Shown here one piece after another: positions 49,179 to 61,896 of a DNA stretch of 64,000 bases; within the stretch, counting starts at the first letter, position 1; each line of letters starts with the position of its first letter. The position numbers and the translations under genes were made by a program. A model generated the notes under the pieces. It ran no database searches, was not told the DNA's origin, and saw only the letters and a program-made list of their open reading frames with translations. Origin of the DNA: Streptomonospora wellingtoniae (lineage in GTDB: Bacteria > Actinomycetota > Actinomycetes > Streptosporangiales > Streptosporangiaceae); assembly GCF_031845375.1 (NCBI RefSeq), contig NZ_JAVREK010000019.1:1-64000 (forward strand), read 5' to 3'.

Positions 49179-50690
49179 CTAGGACCTCTCGCCGCCTCCG
49201 CGAAGGGGTGCGCCCGCCGACGATCCGGGACAACCCTCCATCGGAGGGCCCGACACGCCGCAGAAGGTCCTCTCGGCGGCCGGCACCGACGGCCGGCTGC
49301 GCAGCAGGGCGAGCGCCAGCAGACCCGCCAGCGCCGCGGCGCCGGCGATGATCAGCATGGCAGGACCGAAGCCGCCGGATATCCCAGCGGCGCCGCTCAC
49401 GCCGGCGAGCACCGGCACCGCGGCCACGCCGATCAGCTGCGCAGTGCGCGCCAGCGTGTTGTTGACCCCCGAGGCCAGCCCGGCGTGGCGCTGGGAAGCC
49501 GAGGCCAGCACAGTCGCGGTCAGCGGCGCCACCGCTGCCGACAGCCCCGCTCCCACCAGCACTACGCCGGGCAGCACGCCGGTGAGGTAGGAGGCGCCCG
49601 GCTCCAGCCGCGACAGCACCACCAGCCCCGCGGCCAGTACCACGGGGCCCAGGCCGAGCTGCCAGCGCGGGCCGATGCGCTCGGCGAGGCGGCCGGACTG
49701 CCCCGACAGAGCCAGCATCAGCACCGTGATCGGCAGCGACGCCGCACCCGCTTCCAGAGCGGAGTAGCCCAGCACCTCCTGCAGGTAGATGACCAGCAGG
49801 AACAGCAGCGGGCCGAGCGCGCCGTACATCAGCACGGTCACCGCGTTAGTGATCGTGAACCTGCTGGAGGAGAAGATGTCCAGCGGCAGCATGGGGTGCG
49901 GACTGCGCAGCTCCACGGCGGCGAAGGACGCCAGTGCCGCCGCGCCGACTCCCGCGGCCGCGATTACCCGCCAGTCGCCGGGACCGGTCTCGCCCGCCGT
50001 GATCAGTGCGTAGGTCAGCCCGGCCAGCCCGGCCATGCCCAGCAGCGCACCCGGGTAGTCCAACCGCTCGGGAGCCTGCGGGTCGCGCGACTCGGCAAGC
50101 CGGAAGCGGGCGATCAGCAGTACCACCGCCGCCAGCGGCAGGTTGATGAGGAAGATCAGCCGCCACGAGCCGAGGTCGACCAGCCAGCCGCCCGCGAACG
50201 GGCCGATCGCCGAGGCGACGCCGGTCAGGCCCGACCACGCGCCGATGGCCCGCGCCCTGTCGCGCTTGCGGAAGCCCGCCTGAAGGATCGCCAGGCTGCC
50301 CGGGGTCAGCAGCGCCCCGCCCACCCCTTGCAGCACCCGGCCGGCGACCAGCCATTCCAGAGTGGGCGCCAGCGAGCACAGCGCCGAGGCCAGCGCGAAC
50401 CAGGCCACGCCCGCCGAGAACAGCCGCACCCGGCCGAACCTGTCACTGAGCGAGCCGCTGAGCAGGATCAGCGCCGACAGGGTGACCATGTAGCCGTTGG
50501 CGGTCCACTGCAGCCCGGCCACCCCGGCGTCCAGCTCATCGCCGATGGCGGGCAGCGCCACGTTGACCACGGTGGAATCCAGGAACGCCATGCCCGAGGC
50601 GAGCACGGTGGCGGTCAGCATCCACCGCGCGGCCGGGGTTCCCCACGCCGCACCGCCGTCCGGCGCAGCCGAGGATTCCGAGGCGTCCAT
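49179..50690 (-). CDS. DHA2-family MFS drug transporter (EmrB/QacA-like)
   Basis: A transporter of 503 residues with about 14 hydrophobic segments. It has ASGMAFLDSTVVNVALPAI in helix 1 (motif D1 of the 14-helix group), GSLSDRFGRVRLF in loop 2-3, GRVLQGVGGALLTPGSLAIL, and GPFAGGWLVDLGSWRLIFLINLP as motif C. These are proton-driven multidrug exporters. The gene is followed after 10 bp by the FAD-protein gene, a possible two-gene operon. The C-terminal 35 residues are a polar tail. Confidence 0.92.
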   Translation of the reverse strand: MDASESSAAPDGGAAWGTPAARWMLTATVLASGMAFLDSTVVNVALPAIGDELDAGVAGLQWTANGYMVTLSALILLSGSLSDRFGRVRLFSAGVAWFALASALCSLAPTLEWLVAGRVLQGVGGALLTPGSLAILQAGFRKRDRARAIGAWSGLTGVASAIGPFAGGWLVDLGSWRLIFLINLPLAAVVLLIARFRLAESRDPQAPERLDYPGALLGMAGLAGLTYALITAGETGPGDWRVIAAAGVGAAALASFAAVELRSPHPMLPLDIFSSSRFTITNAVTVLMYGALGPLLFLLVIYLQEVLGYSALEAGAASLPITVLMLALSGQSGRLAERIGPRWQLGLGPVVLAAGLVVLSRLEPGASYLTGVLPGVVLVGAGLSAAVAPLTATVLASASQRHAGLASGVNNTLARTAQLIGVAAVPVLAGVSGAAGISGGFGPAMLIIAGAAALAGLLALALLRSRPSVPAAERTFCGVSGPPMEGCPGSSAGAPLRGGGERS

Positions 50691-50737
50691 GCCCTCACCC
50701 CTTCCCGCCGTACCGGCCGCGCCCGGACGGCGCGGAC

Positions 50738-50762
50738 GGCGGGCGGACCCGGTCCGCCCGCC
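50738..50762 (-). terminator. Terminator hairpin after the ABC permease gene
   Basis: GGCGGGCGGACC and GGTCCGCCCGCC form a near-perfect 12-bp stem about 70 bp past the permease stop (50834), before the MFS gene. Confidence 0.65.
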
Positions 50763-50833
50763 GCCACACTACGGCGCGCTCCTCGCGCCCCGCCGACACG
50801 CCGCCGGTGTGTCGTCTCCGGCCGCGCGCCGCC

Positions 50834-53338
50834 CTACTGGTCGGCCATGGCGGAGGTGATCGAGGTGCCCGCGGCGCGGCGCGAGGGCGACACCGAGGCC
50901 AGCAGCCCGGCCGCGACGGCCGCCCCGATGAAGCCGGCGATCTGCGCGACGGGCACGGTGAACACCAGGTCCTCGAAGACCGCGGCCGAGGCGGCCCAAC
51001 CGAAGAACACGCCCAGCCCGATGCCGACGAGCGCCCCGATCAGGCACATCAGTACCGCCTCCCAGACGAGCATCAGCCGCAGCTGCGCGCGCATGAGGCC
51101 CATGGCCCGGAGCAGCGCCGACTCGCGGGTGCGCTCCAGCACCGACAGCGCCAGCGTGTTGGCGATGCCGAACACCGCGATGACCACCGCCAGGCCGAGC
51201 ATCGCCACGATCGCCAGGAACGCCGTGTCCAGCATGTCCTCGTACTGCTTGCGCTTCTGGGCGAGCGAGTCGACCTGGAGCGTGGGGTGGTCCTCCACCG
51301 CGGCGTAGACGGCGTCGCGCAGCTCCTTGGTGCCGACGCCCTCGGCACCGGTGACCCGGATCGCCTCGTCTCCCGTGTCCGGGAAGGCGGCGTCGAAGTC
51401 CTCGGGCGTCATCAGCACGCGCCACAGGTTCGTCGAGTCGACGACGGCCGCGATCTCGAAGCTGCGTTCGCCTTTCCCGGTCTCCACCTTCACGGTGTCG
51501 CCGACGCCGCGGCCGGCGGCGTAGTCGGAGGGCACCGCGACGCTGCCCGGCCGCACGTCCGCCAGGTCGCCGGCCGCCGGCTTCTCGCCCTCGGCGGCCG
51601 CCCGCTCCAGCGGGGCGCCTGCGAGGGTGGTGTACCGCGTGGCGTCCGGGCCGGGACCGTCGCTCGCGCTGCGCTCGGCGACCACCTCGGCGGTCTCGGG
51701 AGCGTCGCGCAGGTCGCGGGCGACATCCCGCGGGATGTTCGGGTCCTCCTCGGTGAACTGGCCCATGATCCGGTAGTCCATCGGGAACTGCTCGTCGAGC
51801 ATGCCGTTCATCGTGGTCATCATCGAGGCGTTGACCACCGAGTAGCCGGTGATCAGCGTGGCGCCCACCGTCAGGGCGATCGTGGCCGTCGCCGCGCGCC
51901 GGGGGTTGCGCCGCGCGTTGTCGGCCGCCAGCGCACTGGCGACACCCAGCGTGCGCATCAGCGGCGACACCGCGCCCACGGCCATGCGCACCAGCAGCGG
52001 GCTGACGACCACGACGCCGACGAAGGCCACCATGCCCGCGCCGGCGACCATGAACAGAGCGTCGTTCGGGTCGTCTATGCCCCGGGCGAGGTACACCATC
52101 CCGGCCGAGGCGAGCAGCAGCGCCGCGCCCGCCGCGGCCCGAAGGACGGCGACGCGCCTGTCCAGGCCTGTAGCCATGGCGCTGGTGCGCAGCGCGGTGA
52201 GCGGAGGTACGGACATCGCCCGCCGCGCCGGCAGCAGAGCGGAGAACAGGGTCGTCGCCGTCCCGACGGCCAGCCCGATCAGCACCGCCCCCGGCTGGGC
52301 GACGACCGCTGTGCCGGAGGAGCCGGCGTTCAAGGCGTCGCCGCCGAGCCTGAAGCCGGCCGCACCCAGACCGATTCCCGCCAGCACGCCCAAGGCGGAG
52401 GCCACCAGGCCCACGACCAGCGCCTCGACCACCACCGAGGTGAAGACCTGGCGGCGCACCGCGCCCACACAGCGCAGCAGGGCCATCTCGCGCTGGCGCT
52501 GGGCGACCAGGATGGCGAAGGTGTTGTGGATGACGATGGCGGCCACCAAGACCGACACGAGGGCGAACAGCAGCAGCCCGGTGGCCATGACGTCGGCCTC
52601 CGCGCCCGCCTGCTCGGCCAGCCGCTCGCCCAGCTCCTGGCCGGTCAGCACCTGGGTGCCCGAGCCCGCGACGGCGTCGACGGCGTCGACGGCCCGCTGT
52701 GGCGGGACGCCCTCGGCGGCGACGGCGTCGATCTCGGCGAAGCCGTCGGCGCCGGTCATCTCGGCGGCGGTCTGCGGCGCGAAGGCGACCGCCCCGCGGT
52801 AGGAGACCTCGGCGGCGGTCCCGAAGTCGATCAGCCCGGTGACGGTGAACTCGCGCTTCTCGCCGTCGGGTCCCAGCACGGTCGCGGTATCGCCCACCTC
52901 GTAGCCGGTGGCGTCGGCGCTGACAGTGGCCAGCGCCGCCTCGCCGGGCCCGTCGGGCAGTCCGCCCTCGACGGCCGAGTAGCGGCTGAGGCCGCCCACC
53001 GATACCCCGAGAGTGGGCGCGCTGCCGACCGCGCGTCCCTCCTTGTCCAGCAGCGGGGCGTCGCCCATGGTGACCCCTGAGGCGCGGTCGATCTCAGGCA
53101 GATCGCGAACCTCGGCCAGTCGTTCGCGGGGGACGGTGCCGGTCAGCGCGTCTTCGGGCAGGACGACGGCGTCCATCTTCTGCGCCGAGCCCATCACCTG
53201 GGAGGCGAAGCTCTCACGCAGGGTGTCGGAGAAGACCAGGGTTCCCGAGACGAACATGACGCCCAGGGCGACGGCCAGTGCGGTCGTGACGAGCCGGCCC
53301 TTGTGCAGGCGCAGGCCGGCGAGTGTTGTGCGCAGCAT
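50834..53338 (-). CDS. ABC transporter permease, FtsX/MacB-like with two FtsX units
   Basis: A membrane protein of 834 residues. It has a first helix (LVTTALAVALGVMFVSGTLVFSDT), a large extracytoplasmic domain (about 40-230), three helices with VAAIVIHNTFAILVAQRQREMALLRCVGAVRRQVF, then a second half of the same design ending in FGIANTLALSVLERTRESALLRAMGLMRAQLR. This double FtsX layout is typical of actinomycete exporters for peptides, lipids or antibiotics. The ATPase gene lies directly upstream. A divergent two-component system probably responds to an envelope stress or drug relieved by this pump; that is inference. Confidence 0.93.
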   Translation of the reverse strand: MLRTTLAGLRLHKGRLVTTALAVALGVMFVSGTLVFSDTLRESFASQVMGSAQKMDAVVLPEDALTGTVPRERLAEVRDLPEIDRASGVTMGDAPLLDKEGRAVGSAPTLGVSVGGLSRYSAVEGGLPDGPGEAALATVSADATGYEVGDTATVLGPDGEKREFTVTGLIDFGTAAEVSYRGAVAFAPQTAAEMTGADGFAEIDAVAAEGVPPQRAVDAVDAVAGSGTQVLTGQELGERLAEQAGAEADVMATGLLLFALVSVLVAAIVIHNTFAILVAQRQREMALLRCVGAVRRQVFTSVVVEALVVGLVASALGVLAGIGLGAAGFRLGGDALNAGSSGTAVVAQPGAVLIGLAVGTATTLFSALLPARRAMSVPPLTALRTSAMATGLDRRVAVLRAAAGAALLLASAGMVYLARGIDDPNDALFMVAGAGMVAFVGVVVVSPLLVRMAVGAVSPLMRTLGVASALAADNARRNPRRAATATIALTVGATLITGYSVVNASMMTTMNGMLDEQFPMDYRIMGQFTEEDPNIPRDVARDLRDAPETAEVVAERSASDGPGPDATRYTTLAGAPLERAAAEGEKPAAGDLADVRPGSVAVPSDYAAGRGVGDTVKVETGKGERSFEIAAVVDSTNLWRVLMTPEDFDAAFPDTGDEAIRVTGAEGVGTKELRDAVYAAVEDHPTLQVDSLAQKRKQYEDMLDTAFLAIVAMLGLAVVIAVFGIANTLALSVLERTRESALLRAMGLMRAQLRLMLVWEAVLMCLIGALVGIGLGVFFGWAASAAVFEDLVFTVPVAQIAGFIGAAVAAGLLASVSPSRRAAGTSITSAMADQ

Positions 53339-53344
53339 CGCGGC

Positions 53345-54118
53345 TCAGGACTCCAGCTTCACCAGGCGGTCGAGGACGGTCTCGGCGGTGGGCCCGTACA
53401 CCTCGTCGACCAGGCGCCCGTCGCGCAGGAACACGACCCGGTCTGCGTAGGAGGCGGCCACCGGGTCGTGGGTGACCATGATGACGGTCTGGCCGAGCTC
53501 CTGCGCGGAGTCGCGCAGGAAGCGCAGCACCTCGGCGCCGGAACGGGAGTCGAGGTTGCCGGTGGGTTCGTCGGCGTAGACGACCTCGGGGTCGCCCAGC
53601 AGCGCGCGGGCCACCGCGACCCGCTGCTGCTGGCCGCCCGACAGCGCCGAGGGGCGGTGGCCGAGCCGGTCTCCCAGTCCCACCACCTCGACGATGCGCT
53701 GGAACCGGGCGGGGTCGTGCTTGCGCTTGGCGATGCGTCCGGGCAGCAGGATGTTCTGCTCGGCGGTGAGCATCGGCAGCAGGTTGAACGACTGGAAGAC
53801 GAACCCGATGCGGTCGCGGCGCAGCAGCGTCAGCTGCTTGTCACGCAGGCGGGTGATCTCGGTCCTTCCCAGGTGCACCGTTCCCGAGGAGACGGTGTCC
53901 AGGCCGGCCAGGCAGTGCATCAGGGTGGACTTGCCCGACCCCGACGGTCCCATGATCGCGGTGAACGCGCCGCGGGCGAAGTCGACGCTGACCCCGTCGA
54001 GCGCGTGCACGGCCGAATCGGCGCGGCCGTAGACCTTGGTCAGGTGGCGGGCGGCCACCACGGGCCGCGTGTCGGTGGTGTCGGGTGCGGGGGCGGCCGG
54101 GGCCGCGCTCTGGCTCAC
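53345..54118 (-). CDS. ABC transporter ATPase, MacB/LolD-like
   Basis: An ATPase of 257 residues. Walker A is GPSGSGKSTLMHCLAG, the Q-loop is GFVFQSFNLLPMLT, the signature LSGGQQQRVAVARALL, Walker B VVYADEPTGNLD, and the H-loop VTHDPVAASYADRV. The opening AARHLTKVYGRADSAVHALDGVSVDF is typical of the family. GTG at 54118 has GGAG 8 nt upstream; the frame to 54847 is unsupported. It is 6 bp before the permease gene, one transport unit. Confidence 0.94.
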   Translation of the reverse strand: MSQSAAPAAPAPDTTDTRPVVAARHLTKVYGRADSAVHALDGVSVDFARGAFTAIMGPSGSGKSTLMHCLAGLDTVSSGTVHLGRTEITRLRDKQLTLLRRDRIGFVFQSFNLLPMLTAEQNILLPGRIAKRKHDPARFQRIVEVVGLGDRLGHRPSALSGGQQQRVAVARALLGDPEVVYADEPTGNLDSRSGAEVLRFLRDSAQELGQTVIMVTHDPVAASYADRVVFLRDGRLVDEVYGPTAETVLDRLVKLES

Positions 54119-54345
54119 GTGGTTCTCCAGAATCGAAGACGGTAGGACGGGGACCGGGTGACCGGACGGCGGCACTGCTTGCCGGTGCGGCGCCGGGTGC
54201 GCGCCGGGGATTCGGTTTCCCGGCGCCGCATCCGGCAACGCTACGGCCGCTGCAGGCGGCGAACCCTCCGCCGCGGGGCCGAATTCGGCGGCGTGCGCAG
54301 CCCGCCTTTCCGCGCGCCGCTCGACCCTTCGGGTGGTTGGCGGTA

Positions 54346-54450
54346 CCGACTTTCGTCGGGTGGCGCCGGTCCGGGGAGGCCTCCCGCCGGGCGGACGGCG
54401 GCCCCGCGGCCGCGCTGACCGGCCGCCGGACCCGGCATCGACCTTCGTCG
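54346..54450. promoter_or_regulatory. Two CGAC-N4-GTCG palindromes in the ABC/two-component divergent promoter
   Basis: CCGACTTTCGTCGG (54346-54359) and CGACCTTCGTCG (54439-54450) share the inverted motif CGAC-N4-GTCG, 92 bp apart, in the 397-bp gap between the ABC ATPase and histidine kinase genes. They are candidate sites for the adjacent LuxR-type response regulator. I see nothing else in that gap. Confidence 0.5.
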
Positions 54451-54515
54451 GGGGAGGGTGCCCGGCCGCAGGTCGGCGACCTGCGGCCGGTGGGGAGCGG
54501 CATAGACTCCGGCCC

Positions 54516-55805
54516 ATGGCGGAGTATCGGTCAGCACCCCCGGCACGCGCTGCCGCGGCGCCGCCGACCTCGCTGAGAGACCGGTGGTGGTCGCGTCGGC
54601 ACCGCATCGCCGACTGGCTGCTGGCCGCCGCCGTCTTCCCCTGGACCGGGCTGATGCTGGTGTCCGAACCGCACGGCCTGTCCGGCATCGCGGCGATGGC
54701 TGTGGCGGGCGGTGTCGCGCTGGTCGGCGACCTGGCTCCCATCGCCGCTCTTCCTGCCGTCTGGGGGGCGCTGACCGTGTGCGCGGCGGTCTCGACCGTC
54801 GTGCTGTTCCGCCGCACCCGGCCCTCGATTCTGCTCGTCGCGGCCACGGCCGCGCTGCTCCTCTACGGCGACTTCAGCCTGGCCGCACTGGGCCTGTTCA
54901 CCTATGCGGGCTGGTTCGAGGACCGGCGGAGGCTTGCGCTGTGGGCCTTCTGGCTGTCGGTGTGCTTCCTGGCCGTCTACAGGTTCCTCGGTCCGATGGG
55001 CGGCTTCCAGGCCTACAGCGTGCTGATCATGGTGTACGGGCTGCCGCTGGCCGTGGGCCTGTGGTTCGGAACGCGCCGCGCGCTCGTCGCCAACCTGCGC
55101 GAGCGCGCCGAGCGGCTGGAGCACGAGCAGCACCTGCTCGCCGATCAGGCCATCACCGCTGAGCGCACCCGCATCGCCCGCGAGATGCACGACGTGGTCG
55201 CCCACCGGGTGAGCCTGATGGTGCTGCACGCCGGCGGGCTGGAGGTCTCGGCACCCGATGACCGCACCGCGCAGAGCGCGGCACTGATCCGCAGCACGGG
55301 GCGGGACGCGCTGTCGGAGCTGCGTGAGATCCTGGGCGTGTTGCGCGACGACCCCGAGGCGGGCGGTGCCCCGACCGCGCCCCAACCGGTGCTGGCCGAC
55401 ATCGACCGCCTCGTCGAAGAATGGCGCGCAGCCGGGCTGACCGTGGACCGCAGCGCCGAGGGAACGCCGGTGGAGGCGCCGGCCCAGACTCAGCGCACCG
55501 CCTACCGCACCGTCCAGGAGGCGCTGACCAACGCCGCCAAGCACGCTCCCGGCGCTGCCGTGCGCGTGCACCTGCACTACCGTCCCGAGAACCTGGAGAT
55601 CACCGTGGAGAACTCCCCGCCGCCTCCCGCGGCCGCCGAGGCGCCGCCCTCCAGCGGCTACGGGCTCGCCGGGCTGCGCGAACGCGTCGCGCTGGCGGGG
55701 GGAGAGTTGCGGACGGGGCCGCTGCCCGACGGCGGGTGGCGCCTCAGCGTCGTACTGCCGGCGGCGCGCGCCGACCGCGGACGCGTGCAGGCGGCGGCGG
55801 AATGA
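54516..55805 (+). CDS. Two-component sensor histidine kinase, HisKA_3 type
   Basis: A kinase of 429 residues. Five or six membrane helices lie between residues 30 and 185. The phosphoacceptor is His225 in TRIAREMHDVVAHRVSLMV; the ATPase has the N box with Asn339 in EALTNAAKHAPG and the G box SGYGLAGLRERV. There is no large extracytoplasmic domain, so the signal is probably sensed in or at the membrane, as in drug-sensing intramembrane kinases. ATG 54516 is the first start before the basic N-terminus. It overlaps the response-regulator gene by 4 bp and is divergent from the MacB-like exporter. Confidence 0.93.
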   Translation: MAEYRSAPPARAAAAPPTSLRDRWWSRRHRIADWLLAAAVFPWTGLMLVSEPHGLSGIAAMAVAGGVALVGDLAPIAALPAVWGALTVCAAVSTVVLFRRTRPSILLVAATAALLLYGDFSLAALGLFTYAGWFEDRRRLALWAFWLSVCFLAVYRFLGPMGGFQAYSVLIMVYGLPLAVGLWFGTRRALVANLRERAERLEHEQHLLADQAITAERTRIAREMHDVVAHRVSLMVLHAGGLEVSAPDDRTAQSAALIRSTGRDALSELREILGVLRDDPEAGGAPTAPQPVLADIDRLVEEWRAAGLTVDRSAEGTPVEAPAQTQRTAYRTVQEALTNAAKHAPGAAVRVHLHYRPENLEITVENSPPPPAAAEAPPSSGYGLAGLRERVALAGGELRTGPLPDGGWRLSVVLPAARADRGRVQAAAE

Positions 55806-56449
55806 TCCGCACCGTGCTGGTCGACGACGAGCAGCTGGTGCGCTCGGGGCTGCGAATGATCCTCGACACGGCCGAGGACATCGCAGTCGTCGGCGAGGCC
55901 GGCGACGGCGGCGCCGCGCTCGACCTGGCTGCGCGGGAGGAGCCCGACGTCGTGCTGCTCGACATCCGCATGCCCGGCACCGACGGGCTGACCGCTGCGG
56001 CGGCGATGGCCGACCTGCCCCGCCCGCCCAAGGTCGTCCTGCTGACCACATTCGACCTCGACGAGTACGTGCACCGCGCGCTGCGCGCCGGCGCAGTGGG
56101 CTTCCTGCTCAAGGACACGCCGCCACGCGACCTCATCGGCGCGGTGCGCACCATCGACGAGGGCAACGCGATGCTGGCGCCCAGCATCACCAAGCGGATG
56201 CTGGAGCGGTTCACCGTCCCGGCCGCCGGCCCCGCCGCCGAGGCCGCCCGGCGGCTCCAGGTGCTCAGCGACCGCGAGCGCGACGTGCTGGTCGCCGTCG
56301 CTCAGGGCATGTCCAACGCCGAGTCCGGGCGAAGCCTGGGCATGCGCGAGGCGACGGTCAAGGCCCACGTCAGCAGCATCCTGTCCAAGCTCGGCATGGG
56401 CAACCGGGTGCAGGCGGCCATCCTCGCCCACGACGCCGGGTGGGCCTGA
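55802..56449 (+). CDS. Response regulator, NarL/LuxR type
   Basis: A regulator of 215 residues. The receiver domain has Asp8/Asp9 in VLVDDEQLVRSG, phosphoacceptor Asp54 in VVLLDIRMPG, and Lys104 in GFLLKDTPP. The C-terminal LuxR HTH has LSDRERDVLVAVAQGMSNAESGRSL and TVKAHVSSILSKLGM. The ATG overlaps the kinase stop (ATGA). It probably activates the divergent MacB-like ABC genes through the CGAC-N4-GTCG sites. Confidence 0.95.
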   Translation: MIRTVLVDDEQLVRSGLRMILDTAEDIAVVGEAGDGGAALDLAAREEPDVVLLDIRMPGTDGLTAAAAMADLPRPPKVVLLTTFDLDEYVHRALRAGAVGFLLKDTPPRDLIGAVRTIDEGNAMLAPSITKRMLERFTVPAAGPAAEAARRLQVLSDRERDVLVAVAQGMSNAESGRSLGMREATVKAHVSSILSKLGMGNRVQAAILAHDAGWA

Positions 56450-56640
56450 GCCCGCCGGCGGTCCGCGGCGCGCGGCACGGCCGGACGCGAGCGGCCTCGG
56501 CAACCGCGTACGACCGGTGTGCGTCTATTGTGTGGTGGTGTTCCGCACGGCGACCCAGGGGAGGCCGGCGGGCGCGCAGGACGTTCGCAGTCTGGGAGAA
56601 AGGGCGTGCCGTGGCCGTTCGCACCCACGGGGGCACGGGG

Positions 56641-57255
56641 ATGCCGGCCGTGACCTCCGCCGAGTCCGCCGAGTCGTCGGTACCGCGGCGGCTGCTGGCC
56701 GTGGCGACCCGCCTGTTCGCCGAGAAGGGCTTCGACCGCACCTCGGTGCAGGAGATCGTCGACGCGGCCGACGTCACCAAGGGGGCGATGTACCACTACT
56801 TCGACTCCAAAGACGACCTGCTCGCCGAGATCTACGCCCGCGTGCTGCGCCTGCAGATGTCGCGGCTCTCCGAGATCGCCCGCCAGGAGGGGCCGGTGGC
56901 CGAGCGCGTCGAACGCGCTGCCGCCGACGTCGTGGTCAGCACCATCGACAACCTGGACGACGCGACCATCTCCTTCCGCTCGCTGCACCAGCTGCGCCCG
57001 GAGAAGCAGCGCGAGGTGCGCGACGAGCGCCGCCGCTACCACGAGCTGTTCCGCTCGCTGATCGTCGAGGGCCAGGACCGCGGAGCCTTCACCGCCCGCG
57101 TGCCCGCCGACATCGTCGTGGACTTCTATTTCGGCAGCGTGCACCATCTCAGCACCTGGTACCACCCCGAGGGCGCGCTGAGCCCCCGCGAGATCGGCGC
57201 GTACTACGCCCGGCTCCTGCTGGACGCGCTGCGCCCGGCACCGGCCGGCCGCTGA
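56641..57255 (+). CDS. TetR-family regulator, KstR2-like
   Basis: A regulator of 204 residues. HTH: PRRLLAVATRLFAEKGFDRTSVQEIVDAADVTKGAMYHYFDSKDDLLAEIYARVLRLQ, the strong SVQEI/MYHYF signature of the group including KstR2. The C-terminal domain has LDDATISFRSLHQLRPEKQREV and VDFYFGSVHHLSTWYHPEGALSP. ATG 56641 is the start closest to the HTH; GTG 56611 is in frame. Relatives bind acyl-CoA thioesters and control lipid catabolism, but no such genes adjoin it. Confidence 0.9.
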   Translation: MPAVTSAESAESSVPRRLLAVATRLFAEKGFDRTSVQEIVDAADVTKGAMYHYFDSKDDLLAEIYARVLRLQMSRLSEIARQEGPVAERVERAAADVVVSTIDNLDDATISFRSLHQLRPEKQREVRDERRRYHELFRSLIVEGQDRGAFTARVPADIVVDFYFGSVHHLSTWYHPEGALSPREIGAYYARLLLDALRPAPAGR

Positions 57256-57403
57256 GCGCGCGGCCGCCGGCCGTCCACGAAGACGGCCGAAGCGACGTCC
57301 CGGGATACGGCGCACCCGGACGTCGAACGGTCAAATGTGGATTAAGTGCGGCAAAGTTCTTTTTGGGTAGTGGGCGGGGCAGTCGACGTCTCAGGAGGAA
57401 TAA

Positions 57404-57949
57404 GTGCAGTTCAGCGCTCTCGGAGCCCCCATGGAGTCCCTGCTGATCGTGGCCACGGCCACGTGCGGGGCCTACCTGTCCCTCGTCCTGTTCTCGCGCA
57501 TAGCCGGACTGCGCTCCTTCTCCCAGATGACCAACTTCGACATGGCCGCCACCGTGGCCTTCGGGTCGATGGTGGCCACCACCGCGGTCAGCGCCAAGAC
57601 GTCGCTGCTGGAGGGTGTGGTGGCGCTGGGCGTGCTGTTCACGGCGCAGGGCGTCCTCGCCTGGGCCCGCCGCCGCTACGGCGCCGAGAGGCTGCTGGAC
57701 AGCGGCCCGCTGCTGCTGATGCGCGACGGAGTAGTCGTGGAGGACAACCTCGCCCGGGCGCGGATGAGCCGCGGCGACCTGTGCTCCAAGCTGCGCCTGG
57801 CCGGTGTGACCGCCTTCGACCAGGCCGCCGCGGTGGTGATGGAGTCCACAGGGGAGGTCTCCGTGCTGCGGCGCGCTCCCGGCGGCGCTGAGGTCGAACC
57901 CGAACTGCTGGCCACCGTCAGCGCCGGCGACGGGCCGCCCGCGATCTGA
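57404..57949 (+). CDS. DUF421 membrane protein (YetF-like)
   Basis: A protein of 181 residues. Three hydrophobic helices lie in the first 90 residues (ESLLIVATATCGAYLSLVLFSRIAGLRSFSQMTNFDMAATVAFGSM); a soluble DUF421 domain follows with LLDSGPLLLMRDGVVVEDNLARARMSRGDLCSKLRLAGV. The GTG start has AGGAGG 5 nt upstream. YetF-like proteins are widespread; in spore-formers they are linked to germination, elsewhere the role is unknown. Monocistronic. Confidence 0.9.
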   Translation: MQFSALGAPMESLLIVATATCGAYLSLVLFSRIAGLRSFSQMTNFDMAATVAFGSMVATTAVSAKTSLLEGVVALGVLFTAQGVLAWARRRYGAERLLDSGPLLLMRDGVVVEDNLARARMSRGDLCSKLRLAGVTAFDQAAAVVMESTGEVSVLRRAPGGAEVEPELLATVSAGDGPPAI

Positions 57950-58102
57950 CCCGCGCCGCGGCTGGTGCGCGGGCGGACGGGTCGGGCGGGCGTGTCTCCA
58001 CGGGCACGGGTGTTCGGTGGTGGCGGCCCGTGCGGCGGGACTAGTCTCAGGTGGCACACGATTCCCGCCAGTCCTGTTCTTTGCTAAGAGGTTCGAACGA
58101 CC

Positions 58103-61657
<3,555 letters not shown>

Positions 61658-61764
61658 ACGCGGCACCGGAACTCCGGCGGCCTCCTCCGGCCGCCGGAGC
61701 CGTCCGGCCGTCCGGAACGGGCGCCCGGCCCGTCCGGTCCCGCGGCTGGACCGGAAGCGTCCGG

Positions 61765-61782
61765 ATACCGACCAGATGGTAT
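61765..61782. promoter_or_regulatory. TetR-like operator upstream of the phosphotransferase-fold gene
   Basis: ATACC-GACCAGAT-GGTAT, an imperfect inverted repeat in an AT-richer patch 115 bp before the ATG, resembling the ACCGACC/GGTCGGT sites of TetR regulators of fatty-acid genes. Which regulator binds is unknown. The rest of the gap 61658-61896 shows nothing else. Confidence 0.4.
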
Positions 61783-61896
61783 GTTGTCCCACGGCCGAGG
61801 CAAAGAGCAGGCGGCCGCGGCCGCGCGGCCCCCTCCGGTGCGAGGGCGGCCCCGCTCGGGCGCAGGCCGCCGGGCGAGCAGAGCGTGGGAGAGCGC

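Noticed and set aside
49167..51308. 713-codon + strand frame opposite the drug MFS gene
   Set aside because: Gln/Arg/His-rich antisense shadow; the minus strand encodes a clear 14-helix transporter.
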